A stretch of DNA of 64,000 nt, taken from CAIWMF01 sp964402065 (lineage in GTDB: Bacteria; Verrucomicrobiota; Verrucomicrobiia; Chthoniobacterales; UBA6821). Below are positions 17,454-24,377 of this stretch, piece by piece; position 1 is the stretch's first letter, and each line of letters opens with the position of its first letter. A program made the position numbers and the translations under genes. Below the pieces are notes generated by a model. The model ran no database searches. It was not told the DNA's origin and saw only the letters and a list, made by a program, of their open reading frames with translations. The DNA lies in NCBI GenBank assembly GCA_964402065.1, contig CAYOAN010000005.1, forward strand, positions 124,001-188,000. The letters run 5' to 3'.

Positions 17454-17981
17454 ATGATATCACCAGCTTGGATTCGTTTTCAATGGAAGACAACAACACT
17501 GCCTTCCCTGCCTAAATTTGATTCGCGTTTAATCATTCGGAATGCTACTCCTGCCGAAGAAAATGCTGTGTTAAAAGTAGCCCTCCTAGCACTTGCCATG
17601 AATACTGATTGGCATGATGCAACTGGTGAAGTTCAAGAATTAATTGAAGCTGCTGTCAAAAAATCTTTTTCTTCAGAAAAAGAACCCTCCTGTCTTGTCG
17701 CTGCTCACGGTGCAAGGATTATTGCCACGTCTGTTTTGGATTTAAACCCAGAAGCCATTAATCATTTAGTTACTGGCCCCTGGGTTCTTTCTGAATATCG
17801 TAATCGAGGGCTTGGAACGGCCTTATTATGGCACTCCCTAGAGCGATTTGCTAAAGTTGGAATCACTTCTGTTCTTGGGATGACTCGTAAAAACAGCATG
17901 GCTGCTAAATTTGTTTATCCAAAATTTGGAGGAGTGATCGAAGACCCTTCAGCTCCTATTCAAAAGGAGTTAGTGTTTTAG
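17454..17981 (+). CDS. GNAT-family N-acetyltransferase
   Basis: This 175-residue protein has a GNAT fold: IIRNATPAEENAVL at the start of the domain (about 26), and the acetyl-CoA-binding motif A as VLSEYRNRGLGTALLWHSLE (about 118-137, R/QxxGxG/A type). A motif B helix follows (NSMAAKFVYPKFGG, about 150-163). The substrate cannot be inferred. It follows ftsY on the same strand after 64 bases that hold three copies of the CTGTAACC motif. tRNA-Gln follows 49 bases downstream. Confidence 0.75.
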   Translation: MISPAWIRFQWKTTTLPSLPKFDSRLIIRNATPAEENAVLKVALLALAMNTDWHDATGEVQELIEAAVKKSFSSEKEPSCLVAAHGARIIATSVLDLNPEAINHLVTGPWVLSEYRNRGLGTALLWHSLERFAKVGITSVLGMTRKNSMAAKFVYPKFGGVIEDPSAPIQKELVF

Positions 17982-18030
17982 TCAGTCGGCTTCTTGTCCC
18001 TAAACCGGATGGAGTAAATCTCCCTTCTAT

Positions 18031-18104
18031 TGCCTTGTGGTGTAACGGTAGCACAGCAGACTCTGAATCTGTTTGTCATAGTTCAAATCTATGCAAGGCA
18101 GCCA
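18031..18104 (+). tRNA. tRNA-Gln (anticodon CUG), CCA encoded
   Basis: A full cloverleaf can be drawn. The seven-pair acceptor stem is TGCCTTG (18031-18037) with CAAGGCA (18094-18100). The anticodon stem is GCAGA/TCTGT around loop CTCTGAA, giving anticodon CTG (18063-18065). The T stem is CATAG/CTATG with loop TTCAAAT. Discriminator G (18101) is followed by encoded CCA (18102-18104). The only tRNA I can find in the window; it reads CAG codons. Confidence 0.95.
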
Positions 18105-18545
18105 AAATATCGTCTGAAATTCTACTGATCTGGCGAACTACGGCGTCACTTCGGTGCTCGTCGCTTCACGTATTACTATACGCTCAGCATCTGTGCGCCG
18201 AAGTTTCTTGTGTTTCATCCAGTTCAGCGAATTTCAGACGATATTTTTTTGGCTGTTGTTGATGCTGCTGGCTTGGTGAACTACGGCGTCACTTCGGTGC
18301 TCGTCGCTTCACGTATTACTATACGCTCAGCANNNNNNNNNNNNNNNNNNNNNNNNNNNNNNNNNNNNNNNNNNNNNNNNNNNNNNNNNNNNNNNNNNNN
18401 NNNNNNNNNNNNNNNNNNNNNNNNNNNNNNNNGAAGTTTCTTGTGTTTCATCCAGTTCAGCGAATTTCAGACGATATTTTTTTGGCTATTGTTGATGCTG
18501 CTGGCTTGGCGAGCTAAGGCGTCACTTCGGTGCTCGTTGCTTCAA
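18101..18545. repeat. 143-bp tandem array after tRNA-Gln, containing the assembly gap
   Basis: The block CGGCGTCACTTCGGTGCTCG starts at 18141 and again at 18284 (period 143), and a variant AGGCGTCACTTCGGTGCTCG starts at 18517 after the gap. Between them each unit carries a TTCATCCAGTTCAGCG stretch and a GAATTTCAGACG arm with TTTTTTTGGC. That arm (18229-18253, 18462-18485) is the inverted complement of the tRNA 3' end and its flank (18101-18122), so transcript of the first unit can fold into a ~22-bp stem with a U-run. The last unit merges with the 3' end of the methyltransferase gene. The GGCGTCAC--CGGTGCT core is shared with element B. Confidence 0.8.
18333..18432. other. Assembly gap (100 N)
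   Basis: Exactly 100 N interrupt the second unit of the tandem array, the usual placeholder for unknown length. Comparison with the first unit shows that only TCTGTGCGCC (10 bases) is needed to complete the interrupted unit, so the true gap is 10 bases plus any whole number of 143-bp units. Confidence 0.9.
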
Positions 18546-18551
18546 GCGCTT

Positions 18552-19178
18552 TTATGCACGCTCTGCTGCTAGATTTCTTCGATAGCTTAAGACCCTTGCT
18601 GGTGGAAGATTGTTAAGAACAATGCGGTGATTCGCTTCTTTTTCAAAGTGAGTAGTGGCTCTTTTTTGAAAGTGTCGTGCGCGGGGGCTAATGCCAGAGC
18701 AGAGGTAGGTAAAGGTTCTAAAAATTCCATTAGGGCTCAATGATTGCTGGGTAGCAGTTAAAATGCGCTCTTGTAAGAATGCTGGCATATTAGCAAAGGG
18801 GAGTCCTGAGATAATTAGGCGAGCTGGTCCAAGCTGATAATGTTTTAAAAGTTGATCGACGTCTTCTGCGGAACCATGGTGAAAGAGCATTTCAGGGAAT
18901 CGATGGCGTAACGCTTTGCATAAGTGAAGATCATACTCAATCCCAAGATAACGAATTCCTTGTGGTAAATGTTGACGGAGGAGATGCGTGAAAGGGCCTG
19001 TTCCTGGGCCATATTCAATAACGACATCACCTGGTTGGAAGTCGATATCTTCAATCATAGCCTTAGCAAGGTGCCGAGAGCTTGGGCAAATGGAGCCAAC
19101 GGCATGAGGCTTCATGAGAAAACGAGCCAAAAAATGAAGCTTGCTACGCAGCGAATGTGGAGAATGGTGTTTGGACAT
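18552..19178 (-). CDS. SAM-dependent methyltransferase, phospholipid N-methyltransferase (PmtA)-like
   Basis: This 208-residue class I methyltransferase has FLMKPHAVGSICPSS at about 19-33 and the SAM-binding motif VIEYGPGTGPFT at about 53-64, followed by the acidic strand end GIEYD (near 80). The FxxxPxxVGSixPSS start before motif I is typical of bacterial phosphatidylethanolamine N-methyltransferases and of related rRNA-adenine-dimethylase-like proteins. A role in phospholipid headgroup methylation is therefore plausible but not proven. The 3' end runs into the tandem array. Directly upstream of the ATG are three copies of the CTGTAACC-type motif. Confidence 0.7.
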   Translation of the reverse strand: MSKHHSPHSLRSKLHFLARFLMKPHAVGSICPSSRHLAKAMIEDIDFQPGDVVIEYGPGTGPFTHLLRQHLPQGIRYLGIEYDLHLCKALRHRFPEMLFHHGSAEDVDQLLKHYQLGPARLIISGLPFANMPAFLQERILTATQQSLSPNGIFRTFTYLCSGISPRARHFQKRATTHFEKEANHRIVLNNLPPARVLSYRRNLAAERA

Positions 19179-19190
19179 GGCAGAGTCAAA

Positions 19191-19221
19191 GTAGGTTACA
19201 GGGTGTAGGTTATAGGTTACA
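19191..19221 (-). promoter_or_regulatory. CTGTAACC-type motif before the 18552 methyltransferase gene
   Basis: Read on the minus strand, CTGTAACCTATAACCTACAC and CCTGTAACCTAC precede the ATG at 19178 by about 13 bases: three copies of the start-proximal motif, one as TATAACCT. Confidence 0.45.
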
Positions 19222-19265
19222 GAAAAAATTCATGGTTCATGAATGAGAGCGTATTTAAATAATGC

Positions 19266-19417
19266 TATAGCGTCTTAAATAGATAGAGGGCTGCACGTTT
19301 GGCTCAAGAGGGCGTTCTCAGATGTTACGTTATCCTGAGATAGCTTCTTGATCTTCGGTCTTGTCCTAGGAAAAATTGCTGCGCTTCTAGCGTTCCCTTC
19401 TCAAATTAATACGCTAT
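19266..19417 (+). repeat. Element A, diverged full-length copy
   Basis: It runs from TATAGCGTCTTAAAT to TTAATACGCTAT, with the conserved interior GCGTTCTCAGATGTTACG, TTATCCTGAGATAGC, CTTCGGTCTTGTCCTAGG and GCGCTTCTAGCGTTCCC. The left third, including the terminator-like hairpin, is poorly kept. Otherwise the 19179-19553 spacer shows only this and the leader motif. Confidence 0.75.
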
Positions 19418-19553
19418 CGTGTTGAGACGACGATCACGCAAGGTTCTTAGTGCGCCGTTTCCATTTAATAAACTAGAACTTTAATCGATAGCTGCAGTCT
19501 GAATTCTATAATTTTGGCTTGCCTAGAAAATTCATTTTTGAGCAAGCTTTTCT

Positions 19554-20000
19554 ATGCTTCCTCAACTTCTCTGGTTTTCACGACAACGTGCTATTTCCAT
19601 CAACCAAAATGATATTCAAGCGTTAGCTGCTGCAGCTCTTCCAGAGTGCCTTGCAAGGCCGCGTTATGACACTAGTTCGCTCCCAGCAATGGTTGAAATT
19701 TCATTGTTGAATGATCGTGCTATTACCAAAGTTCATGCTGATTTTTGTGATGACCCAACACCAACTGACGTTATCACATTTAGACATAGCCCTGAACTAG
19801 GAGAGATTCTGATTGGTGTTCCCACCGTAGCACGCCATGCCAAGAAGTTTCATCAATCATTAGAGCATGAAATAGCACTGTGTGTGATTCACGGTTTACT
19901 TCATCTGCTTGATTATGATGACATCAAAGAAACAGACCGTATTCTCATGCATCAAGTGCAGGACTCTGTGCTGCAATATGCCGTAGAATCTGTTTCGTAG
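19554..20000 (+). CDS. ybeY: Endoribonuclease YbeY (with altered third metal ligand)
   Basis: YbeY is a zinc-dependent RNase acting in 16S rRNA 3' maturation and ribosome quality control. VEISLLNDRAITKVH near 42 and DPTPTDVITF near 63 match the family. The hallmark HxxxHxxxxxH appears as HGLLHLLDYDD (about 119-129): the first two histidines are present but the third is Asp, and the usual Gly of LxGYDH is Asp as well. Asp can bind zinc, so activity may persist. Length 148 is normal. The gene stands between two spacers and is followed by clpS. Confidence 0.88.
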   Translation: MLPQLLWFSRQRAISINQNDIQALAAAALPECLARPRYDTSSLPAMVEISLLNDRAITKVHADFCDDPTPTDVITFRHSPELGEILIGVPTVARHAKKFHQSLEHEIALCVIHGLLHLLDYDDIKETDRILMHQVQDSVLQYAVESVS

Positions 20001-20020
20001 CTTCATTTTAAAAAGAAAAT

Positions 20021-20048
20021 TTGTGCGATATCAAAGAGAGATTATAGA
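20021..20048 (+). promoter_or_regulatory. Putative sigma-70 promoter of clpS
   Basis: TTGTGC (20021-20026), a 16-base spacer and TATAGA (20043-20048) would start transcription near 20055, about 12 bases before the ATG at 20067. An AAGGAA at 20051-20056 could serve as a ribosome site if transcription starts a little earlier. Confidence 0.35.
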
Positions 20049-20066
20049 TTAAGGAATTCCAAATTT

Positions 20067-20429
20067 ATGAAATACGAATTTTCTATTAACAAACAGAAAT
20101 CGGTAACAATGACTGTGACGCATCAGCTTCGTAGCGGAAGAGTTTTTTCTAAGGCCGAACTTTTGGAAAGGCCAGAAATAGCAGAGGAGGCGCTCTTAGC
20201 TGCTTCTTGGCAGGTTATTGTTCACAATGACCCCGTCAATTTAATGAGTTATGTAACGATGGTATTTCAAAAAGTTTTTGGATTTAAAAAAGAGATTGCA
20301 GAAAAACATATGATGGAAGTTCACAACCAAGGACGTTCTATTGTTTGGGTTGGTGCGCGTGAAGAAGCTGAGTTTTATGTGGAACGGCTTCACAGTTTTT
20401 TATTGTTAGCAACATTGGAACAAGTATGA
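20067..20429 (+). CDS. clpS: ATP-dependent Clp protease adaptor ClpS
   Basis: ClpS binds N-degron substrates (Leu, Phe, Tyr, Trp at the N-terminus) and hands them to ClpAP/ClpCP. The core from about residue 48 matches: WQVIVHNDPVNLMSYV, with the ND pair that contacts the substrate amino group, then FQKVFGF, HMMEVHNQGRSIVWVG and EEAEFYVERLH. The variant HNDPVNLM is the actinobacterial and cyanobacterial type. A 45-residue N-terminal extension is present; an internal ATG at 20109 would shorten it. The stop overlaps the start of the next gene (ATGA). Confidence 0.9.
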   Translation: MKYEFSINKQKSVTMTVTHQLRSGRVFSKAELLERPEIAEEALLAASWQVIVHNDPVNLMSYVTMVFQKVFGFKKEIAEKHMMEVHNQGRSIVWVGAREEAEFYVERLHSFLLLATLEQV

Positions 20430-20929
20430 ATTTTCATCAGCAAGCAAATGGAGATCTGGAAATTTCCGATGTGGATCCTCTTTTAGCATTTTTAATTATC
20501 GAAGGAATACGGCAAGAAGAAGAGGAATGGGAGTGTGTGGCAGACTCTTTTTGGGCCTCTCCCCTTGCTGAAGAAATTCCTTTTTCTGAGGATTGGAAAG
20601 AATATGTACAGCCAGGATTATTGACGCTATTGAAGTCTGCTCATGCTTATGTTTTAACGGATTTAGAAAAAATGAAGCGAGAGCAACTTCAGAATCCAGA
20701 TGCTGCTTTATTAAGGCTTCTCATCCCCGCTTCCCATCGAGAGGCTTGGCTGCGTATTCTCAATGTTGCTCGTCTCTCCTTAGCAGCGCGAAACCGATTA
20801 ACAGAGGAAGAAATTAGCAGCAACGATGCACCTGATTTAAGTAACGAACGAGGGAAAATTATTTTGCAGCTACAACTTTTTTCACTGTTGCAGCAAGTGC
20901 TTGTGGAGATCGAGTCAGAGCTCCTGTAA
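20426..20929 (+). CDS. DUF2017-like protein coupled to clpS
   Basis: This 167-residue, acidic, helical protein starts inside the clpS stop (ATGA overlap), so translation is very likely coupled. The segment PDAALLRLLIPASHREAWL and the helical ends resemble DUF2017, the family that follows clpS in actinobacteria; the similarity is recognised by eye and is weak. No membrane or signal segment is seen. The context suggests a partner in ClpS-dependent degradation; this is inference from gene order. Confidence 0.65.
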   Translation: MNFHQQANGDLEISDVDPLLAFLIIEGIRQEEEEWECVADSFWASPLAEEIPFSEDWKEYVQPGLLTLLKSAHAYVLTDLEKMKREQLQNPDAALLRLLIPASHREAWLRILNVARLSLAARNRLTEEEISSNDAPDLSNERGKIILQLQLFSLLQQVLVEIESELL

Positions 20930-20944
20930 GAAAACGACAAACAG

Positions 20945-21070
20945 GCTAGACCATTTTCAAAAAGTTATAGTCGTAGATGATGGCGTTACTTTGCTGCTTG
21001 CTAACGTCAGTTCGTCTAATGGTCTCCTTGGCCGGCTGTAACTTTTTAACAGGTTCTAGAGCTATAGCGC
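20945..21070. repeat. Possible very degenerate element B between convergent genes
   Basis: AGACCATT (20948-20955) is inverted as AATGGTCT (21017-21024), and AAAAAGTTATAG faces CTGTAACTTTTT. The interior TATAGTCGTAGATGATGGCG resembles element B's TATAGTCGCGTATGGCGACG. This could be an old B copy; it lies where two convergent genes end and may help termination. Confidence 0.35.
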
Positions 21071-21082
21071 CTTAAAAAACTT

Positions 21083-22306
21083 CTAGTCTCCAAAGGAAAT
21101 CCCAACGGCGCGTGCGGTCTCCACCATTTGCCCCTGTGGTGGAACCCTTTTAAGGCAATGAACTGCTTTGCTGATCGGAACGCTTTGCACGTCGTAGTTT
21201 TGATAACAGACCATGGTTCCAAATTTTTCTTGAGCTGCAAGTTGAACGGCTTTCACTCCAAATCGCATGCCTAAGATGCGGTCCAAATTAGTTGGATCTC
21301 CGCCACGTTGTAAATGACCTAGCACACAAACGCGCGTTTCCTTTTCGGTATGCTTCTCAATTTCTTGGCAAAGCATGTCGCCGATGCCACCAAGGCGCCA
21401 TTCCCCTTGGGTGCTAGCATGATGCCATTGATGGCCTTCAGCTGTTTTAGCCCCTTCTGCAACGACAATCATGGTGCTTTTATGACCTGCTTGATCCCGC
21501 TGACGGATGGTGGCAATTATTTTTTCTAGCGTAAAAGGAATTTCTGGAATGAGTACAATATTGGCGCCGCCCGCTAACCCACTCCAGAGGGCAATCCAAC
21601 CGGCATGACGTCCCATAACCTGAAGGATCATGACGCGCTTATGGCTTGCAGCTGTTGTGTGAAGACGATCTAGCGCATCTGTTGCACAAGCAACGGCGGA
21701 ATCAAAACCGAAGGTCATGGCTGTTGCCTCGAGATCATTATCAATGGTTTTTGGAACACCAATAACGGGAAGACCAGCTTCATGAAGTTGCAAAGCTGTA
21801 TTCATAGAACCATCGCCTCCAATCACAATCACAGCGTGCAAGCCAAGGTTGCGAGAGGTTTCTAAGGCTTGAGCAAGAATAGTTGGAGGGATTTTTTTCT
21901 TTTTTCCTGCGCCAACTTTAGCAGTGAAGTGTCCTCGATTGGTTGTTCCTAAAATTGTTCCTCCCACTTGCATAATGCCTGTGGTGTTAGCTTCCGTTAA
22001 GATGTAGTAATCTCCTGGCAGTAGCATTCCTTCAAAACCATCGCGAAAGCCAACGACTTCCCACTGAAGTTCTGTAGCAGCACAAACAATAGCGCGCAAA
22101 ACAGCGTTGAGGCCAGGGCAATCGCCCCCGCTTGTAAGAACGCCAATGCGTTTTTTCGGCTTTTCTTGAGACTCTGCAGCTACGCTAAACGGAGAGGGGG
22201 CTTCGTTATTCGCAGTTAGAACTTTTTGATCTCCAATGGAGGAGCGTTCATGAGAAGATCCTGGTGCTTTATCGTCAGGATGGAGATTGGAAGGAAGTCT
22301 GTTCAT
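21083..22306 (-). CDS. 6-phosphofructokinase, ATP-type with PKTIDND motif
   Basis: This glycolytic enzyme phosphorylates fructose 6-phosphate. GVLTSGGDCPGLNAV lies near 54-68, GGDGS at 163-167, PKTIDNDL at 185-192 and MGRHAGW near 236. The Gly in GGDGS predicts ATP as donor (PPi-dependent enzymes have Asp there), while the Lys in PKTIDND is the PPi-type residue. This G/K pairing is known from long, group III-type ATP enzymes such as those of plants and trypanosomes. The 50-residue N-terminal extension is Ser/Pro-rich. The length of 407 exceeds the 320 of E. coli PfkA. It begins three bases after the stop of the minus-strand dacA-like gene's upstream neighbour order, so the two are likely co-transcribed. 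Confidence 0.88.
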   Translation of the reverse strand: MNRLPSNLHPDDKAPGSSHERSSIGDQKVLTANNEAPSPFSVAAESQEKPKKRIGVLTSGGDCPGLNAVLRAIVCAATELQWEVVGFRDGFEGMLLPGDYYILTEANTTGIMQVGGTILGTTNRGHFTAKVGAGKKKKIPPTILAQALETSRNLGLHAVIVIGGDGSMNTALQLHEAGLPVIGVPKTIDNDLEATAMTFGFDSAVACATDALDRLHTTAASHKRVMILQVMGRHAGWIALWSGLAGGANIVLIPEIPFTLEKIIATIRQRDQAGHKSTMIVVAEGAKTAEGHQWHHASTQGEWRLGGIGDMLCQEIEKHTEKETRVCVLGHLQRGGDPTNLDRILGMRFGVKAVQLAAQEKFGTMVCYQNYDVQSVPISKAVHCLKRVPPQGQMVETARAVGISFGD

Positions 22307-22309
22307 ACA

Positions 22310-23236
22310 TTATAAAAATCGACTTGAACGTGTAGGCCGACCTTTGCTCGCCCAAGCATTGTATAACTCCCAACCACGTTGATTTAAAGTGGTCCCTTCT
22401 GTTGTGCGATTGTCTGCATTAAGGAGAACAACAATAATGCGACGAGGAGTGGTGTAGATGGTATTTCCTTCTTTTTTTACCTCTGGATCACGAGCGCTAG
22501 TTAATACTGCGAACTCTCCCTCTGATGGAAGGCGTGCTGTTTTAACACCATCAATTCCATTAACACCTAATAAATTATTGGTGTTATTAACGGTGGTGCC
22601 TAACGTTTTATTTCCTCGTTGAATGTGAATATCGCGTGATTTTTGAGCGACATAAAAAGCAAGACCAGGCTTTGAATAACCATAGCGTGTAAGTCGAGCA
22701 AGGTCAGCTGCACAGGAGTAAGGTTGCTGGCCACTAGCAATAGGAAGTCCGTGAGAATTAAGGAAGAGAGTTCGTTTCATTTCAAGCTCTCGAGCAAGAG
22801 CATTCATGTTGGCAACAAAATTACCGACGCTATCTAAATTTTGAGGGTTAGGAAGTTTGGACCCGACATAGCTTGCAATTGTTATTGCGGCTTCGCTATC
22901 CGAAGGGAGTAGCATGAGGTAAAGTAAATCACGGAGCGTTATGCGGTCTCCTGCTTGAAGTCCTAAAGGATTGCCCTGTCCTTGAGGCGCTGCTGGAGAA
23001 GGCACTTCTACCGTTGTGTCAAGGTTGCTGCCGCTTGTTCTGATCCAATCAAGTAGCGTGATGGCAACAGCAATTTTAGTTAGACTTCCAATGGGAACAC
23101 GGTCATTAGAGCCTTGTTGATCCAAAATACAGCCCGTTTCATTATCGATGATGATAAAGCGAGAGGCTGTTGCTCTGGGCGAAGTTAAGAGAGCAAAAAG
23201 ACAAACAAGAGAAAGAGTCAGGGAAAAAAATTTCAT
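22310..23236 (-). CDS. D-alanyl-D-alanine carboxypeptidase-like protein (peptidase S11), altered motifs
   Basis: It belongs to the DacA/PBP5 family of periplasmic peptidoglycan carboxypeptidases. The start at 23236 (MKFFSLTLSLVCLFALL) gives a clean signal peptide of about 24 residues and clears the overlap with queE; the open frame extends 38 codons further upstream. The product has 308 residues. The SxxK motif is intact as SLTK (51-54). The second motif, normally SxN, reads SDS (about 112-114), and the KTG motif reads KTA (232-234). No C-terminal amphipathic membrane helix is obvious. The phosphofructokinase gene starts three bases after its stop. Reduced or changed activity is possible. Confidence 0.8.
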   Translation of the reverse strand: MKFFSLTLSLVCLFALLTSPRATASRFIIIDNETGCILDQQGSNDRVPIGSLTKIAVAITLLDWIRTSGSNLDTTVEVPSPAAPQGQGNPLGLQAGDRITLRDLLYLMLLPSDSEAAITIASYVGSKLPNPQNLDSVGNFVANMNALARELEMKRTLFLNSHGLPIASGQQPYSCAADLARLTRYGYSKPGLAFYVAQKSRDIHIQRGNKTLGTTVNNTNNLLGVNGIDGVKTARLPSEGEFAVLTSARDPEVKKEGNTIYTTPRRIIVVLLNADNRTTEGTTLNQRGWELYNAWASKGRPTRSSRFL

Positions 23237-23264
23237 ATGTATTTCTGGATGTTCGTTGCTTTTT

Positions 23265-23954
23265 TTACGTTCCACGAATGTTTCCATAAAGTTCAATCTG
23301 AAGTCGAGGAGCAAATCGAAACCCTCGCTCACGACAGATTTTTTCAACAATAGAAGCTCTTTCTCGCAATGTTGTTATATCGGTCCCTTCTGGCATCAAT
23401 AAAATACGATCACGCGGGATAGCGTCTAAATCTTTTAAGATAGTTTCTATTTCAGGAATTTCTTGTTCTGAAGAGACGACAAATTTTAGTTGAACATCAT
23501 AATTCCGAATCCACGTACGCAAGATCTCTGGTTGATAACGAGTAGATTCATGCTTTTCTTTCCACGCTCCTGCGGTAGAAAAATCAGGTATGGAATTTTT
23601 TAATTTTGGGCTGAGAGAAGCAAGGTCGCATGCAATGCCGTTTGGCATTACGGTTCCAGCTGTTTCAATGGTGATATGATATTTTTTTTCTCGCAGACGC
23701 TGAGCAAGCTCAGGCAGTTCTGGGGCAATCATCGGCTCTCCACCCGTTAAAACGACATGCTGAGCTGGATAATGGGAAATTTTTTTAATGATTTCATCAA
23801 TGCTGAGTTGTTCTCCTTCAGGCTTCCAGGAAGCGTAGGGTGTATCGCACCACCGGCAGCGTAGGTTGCAGCCTGAGGTGCGGATAAAAATAGAAGGGAC
23901 CCCAATCATTAATCCTTCCCCTTGGAGTGAGTGAAAAATTTCGGAAAGAAACAT
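23265..23954 (-). CDS. queE: 7-carboxy-7-deazaguanine synthase
   Basis: This radical-SAM enzyme makes CDG, an intermediate of queuosine biosynthesis, from carboxytetrahydropterin. The cluster motif CNLRCRWC (C29, C33, C36) follows FHSLQGEGLMIG, typical for QueE, and GGEP lies near 80. The chosen ATG at 23954 gives MFLSEIFHSLQGEG, matching the family; the frame continues 46 codons upstream into repeat element A, which is not coding. The length is 229. queC and queF lie upstream on the same strand beyond the A-B repeat pair. Confidence 0.92.
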   Translation of the reverse strand: MFLSEIFHSLQGEGLMIGVPSIFIRTSGCNLRCRWCDTPYASWKPEGEQLSIDEIIKKISHYPAQHVVLTGGEPMIAPELPELAQRLREKKYHITIETAGTVMPNGIACDLASLSPKLKNSIPDFSTAGAWKEKHESTRYQPEILRTWIRNYDVQLKFVVSSEQEIPEIETILKDLDAIPRDRILLMPEGTDITTLRERASIVEKICRERGFRFAPRLQIELYGNIRGT

Positions 23955-23964
23955 CGGGAAGAAA

Positions 23965-24094
23965 TATAGCGTATTAAAGCAAAAAGGGCACGCGATAAGC
24001 TTACTCTTTTTCCCTAGCAAGGCATTTTCAGATCTTACGTTAGCATGAGGTAGTATCTCGATCTTCCGCCTTATCAGACGCCAGAAGTCCAACT
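23965..24094 (+). repeat. Element A copy lacking the right end, fused to element B
   Basis: It begins TATAGCGTATTAAAGC and includes the hairpin (GGGCACGCGATAAGCTTAC, then TCTTTTTCCC), the GATCTTACGTTAGC block and CGATCTTCCGCCTTATC. At 24095 it passes into element B, as at 4390 and 32869. It fills the queE upstream region. Confidence 0.75.
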
Positions 24095-24235
24095 AGAGCA
24101 TGTTAAAAACATTCTATAGTCGCGTATGGCGACGTCACTCCGGTGCTCGAAGCCTCGAGTATGCCGATATTCACTGCGTTTCTGCGCTCCTCATCCCTGG
24201 CACTACATCGGCTGCAATACTTTTTAAAAGGCTCT
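24095..24235 (+). repeat. Element B, full-length copy
   Basis: Ends are AGAGCATGTTAAAAACATTC and TTTTTAAAAGGCTCT. The interior carries TATAGTCGCGTATGGCGACG, TCACTCCGGTGCTCGAAGCC, TCGAGTATGCCGATAT, CACTGCGTTTCTGCGCTCC and GGCACTACATCGGCTG in the order seen in the other copies. The remaining spacer to 24377 shows nothing else clear. Confidence 0.85.
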
Positions 24236-24377
24236 AATCCATGAATGATGGTATCACGAGCAACGGAGGATGAGTAAAAGTTAGTTGCCTTCGTCAATTC
24301 CGAATAAAGGGGGCACAGTGATGCGTTAACTGAAGCAGACTTATTGTTTTTGTTTGTTGGTATGGACTGGTTATCCG

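Noticed and set aside
18035..18262. Open frame of 75 codons starting MWCNGSTADSES
   Set aside because: It is the translation of tRNA-Gln and the following repeat; the tRNA cloverleaf is unambiguous.
18101..18545. CRISPR-like array
   Set aside because: The 143-bp units are long, adjoin directly without unique spacers, and no cas genes are near.
18210..18572. Open frame of 120 codons crossing the N gap
   Set aside because: A third of it is unknown bases, and the rest is tandem-repeat sequence.
24103..24297. Open frames inside elements A and B (also at 31606 and 32979)
   Set aside because: They arise from repeat sequence read in the same frame in different copies and carry no start context or protein motif.
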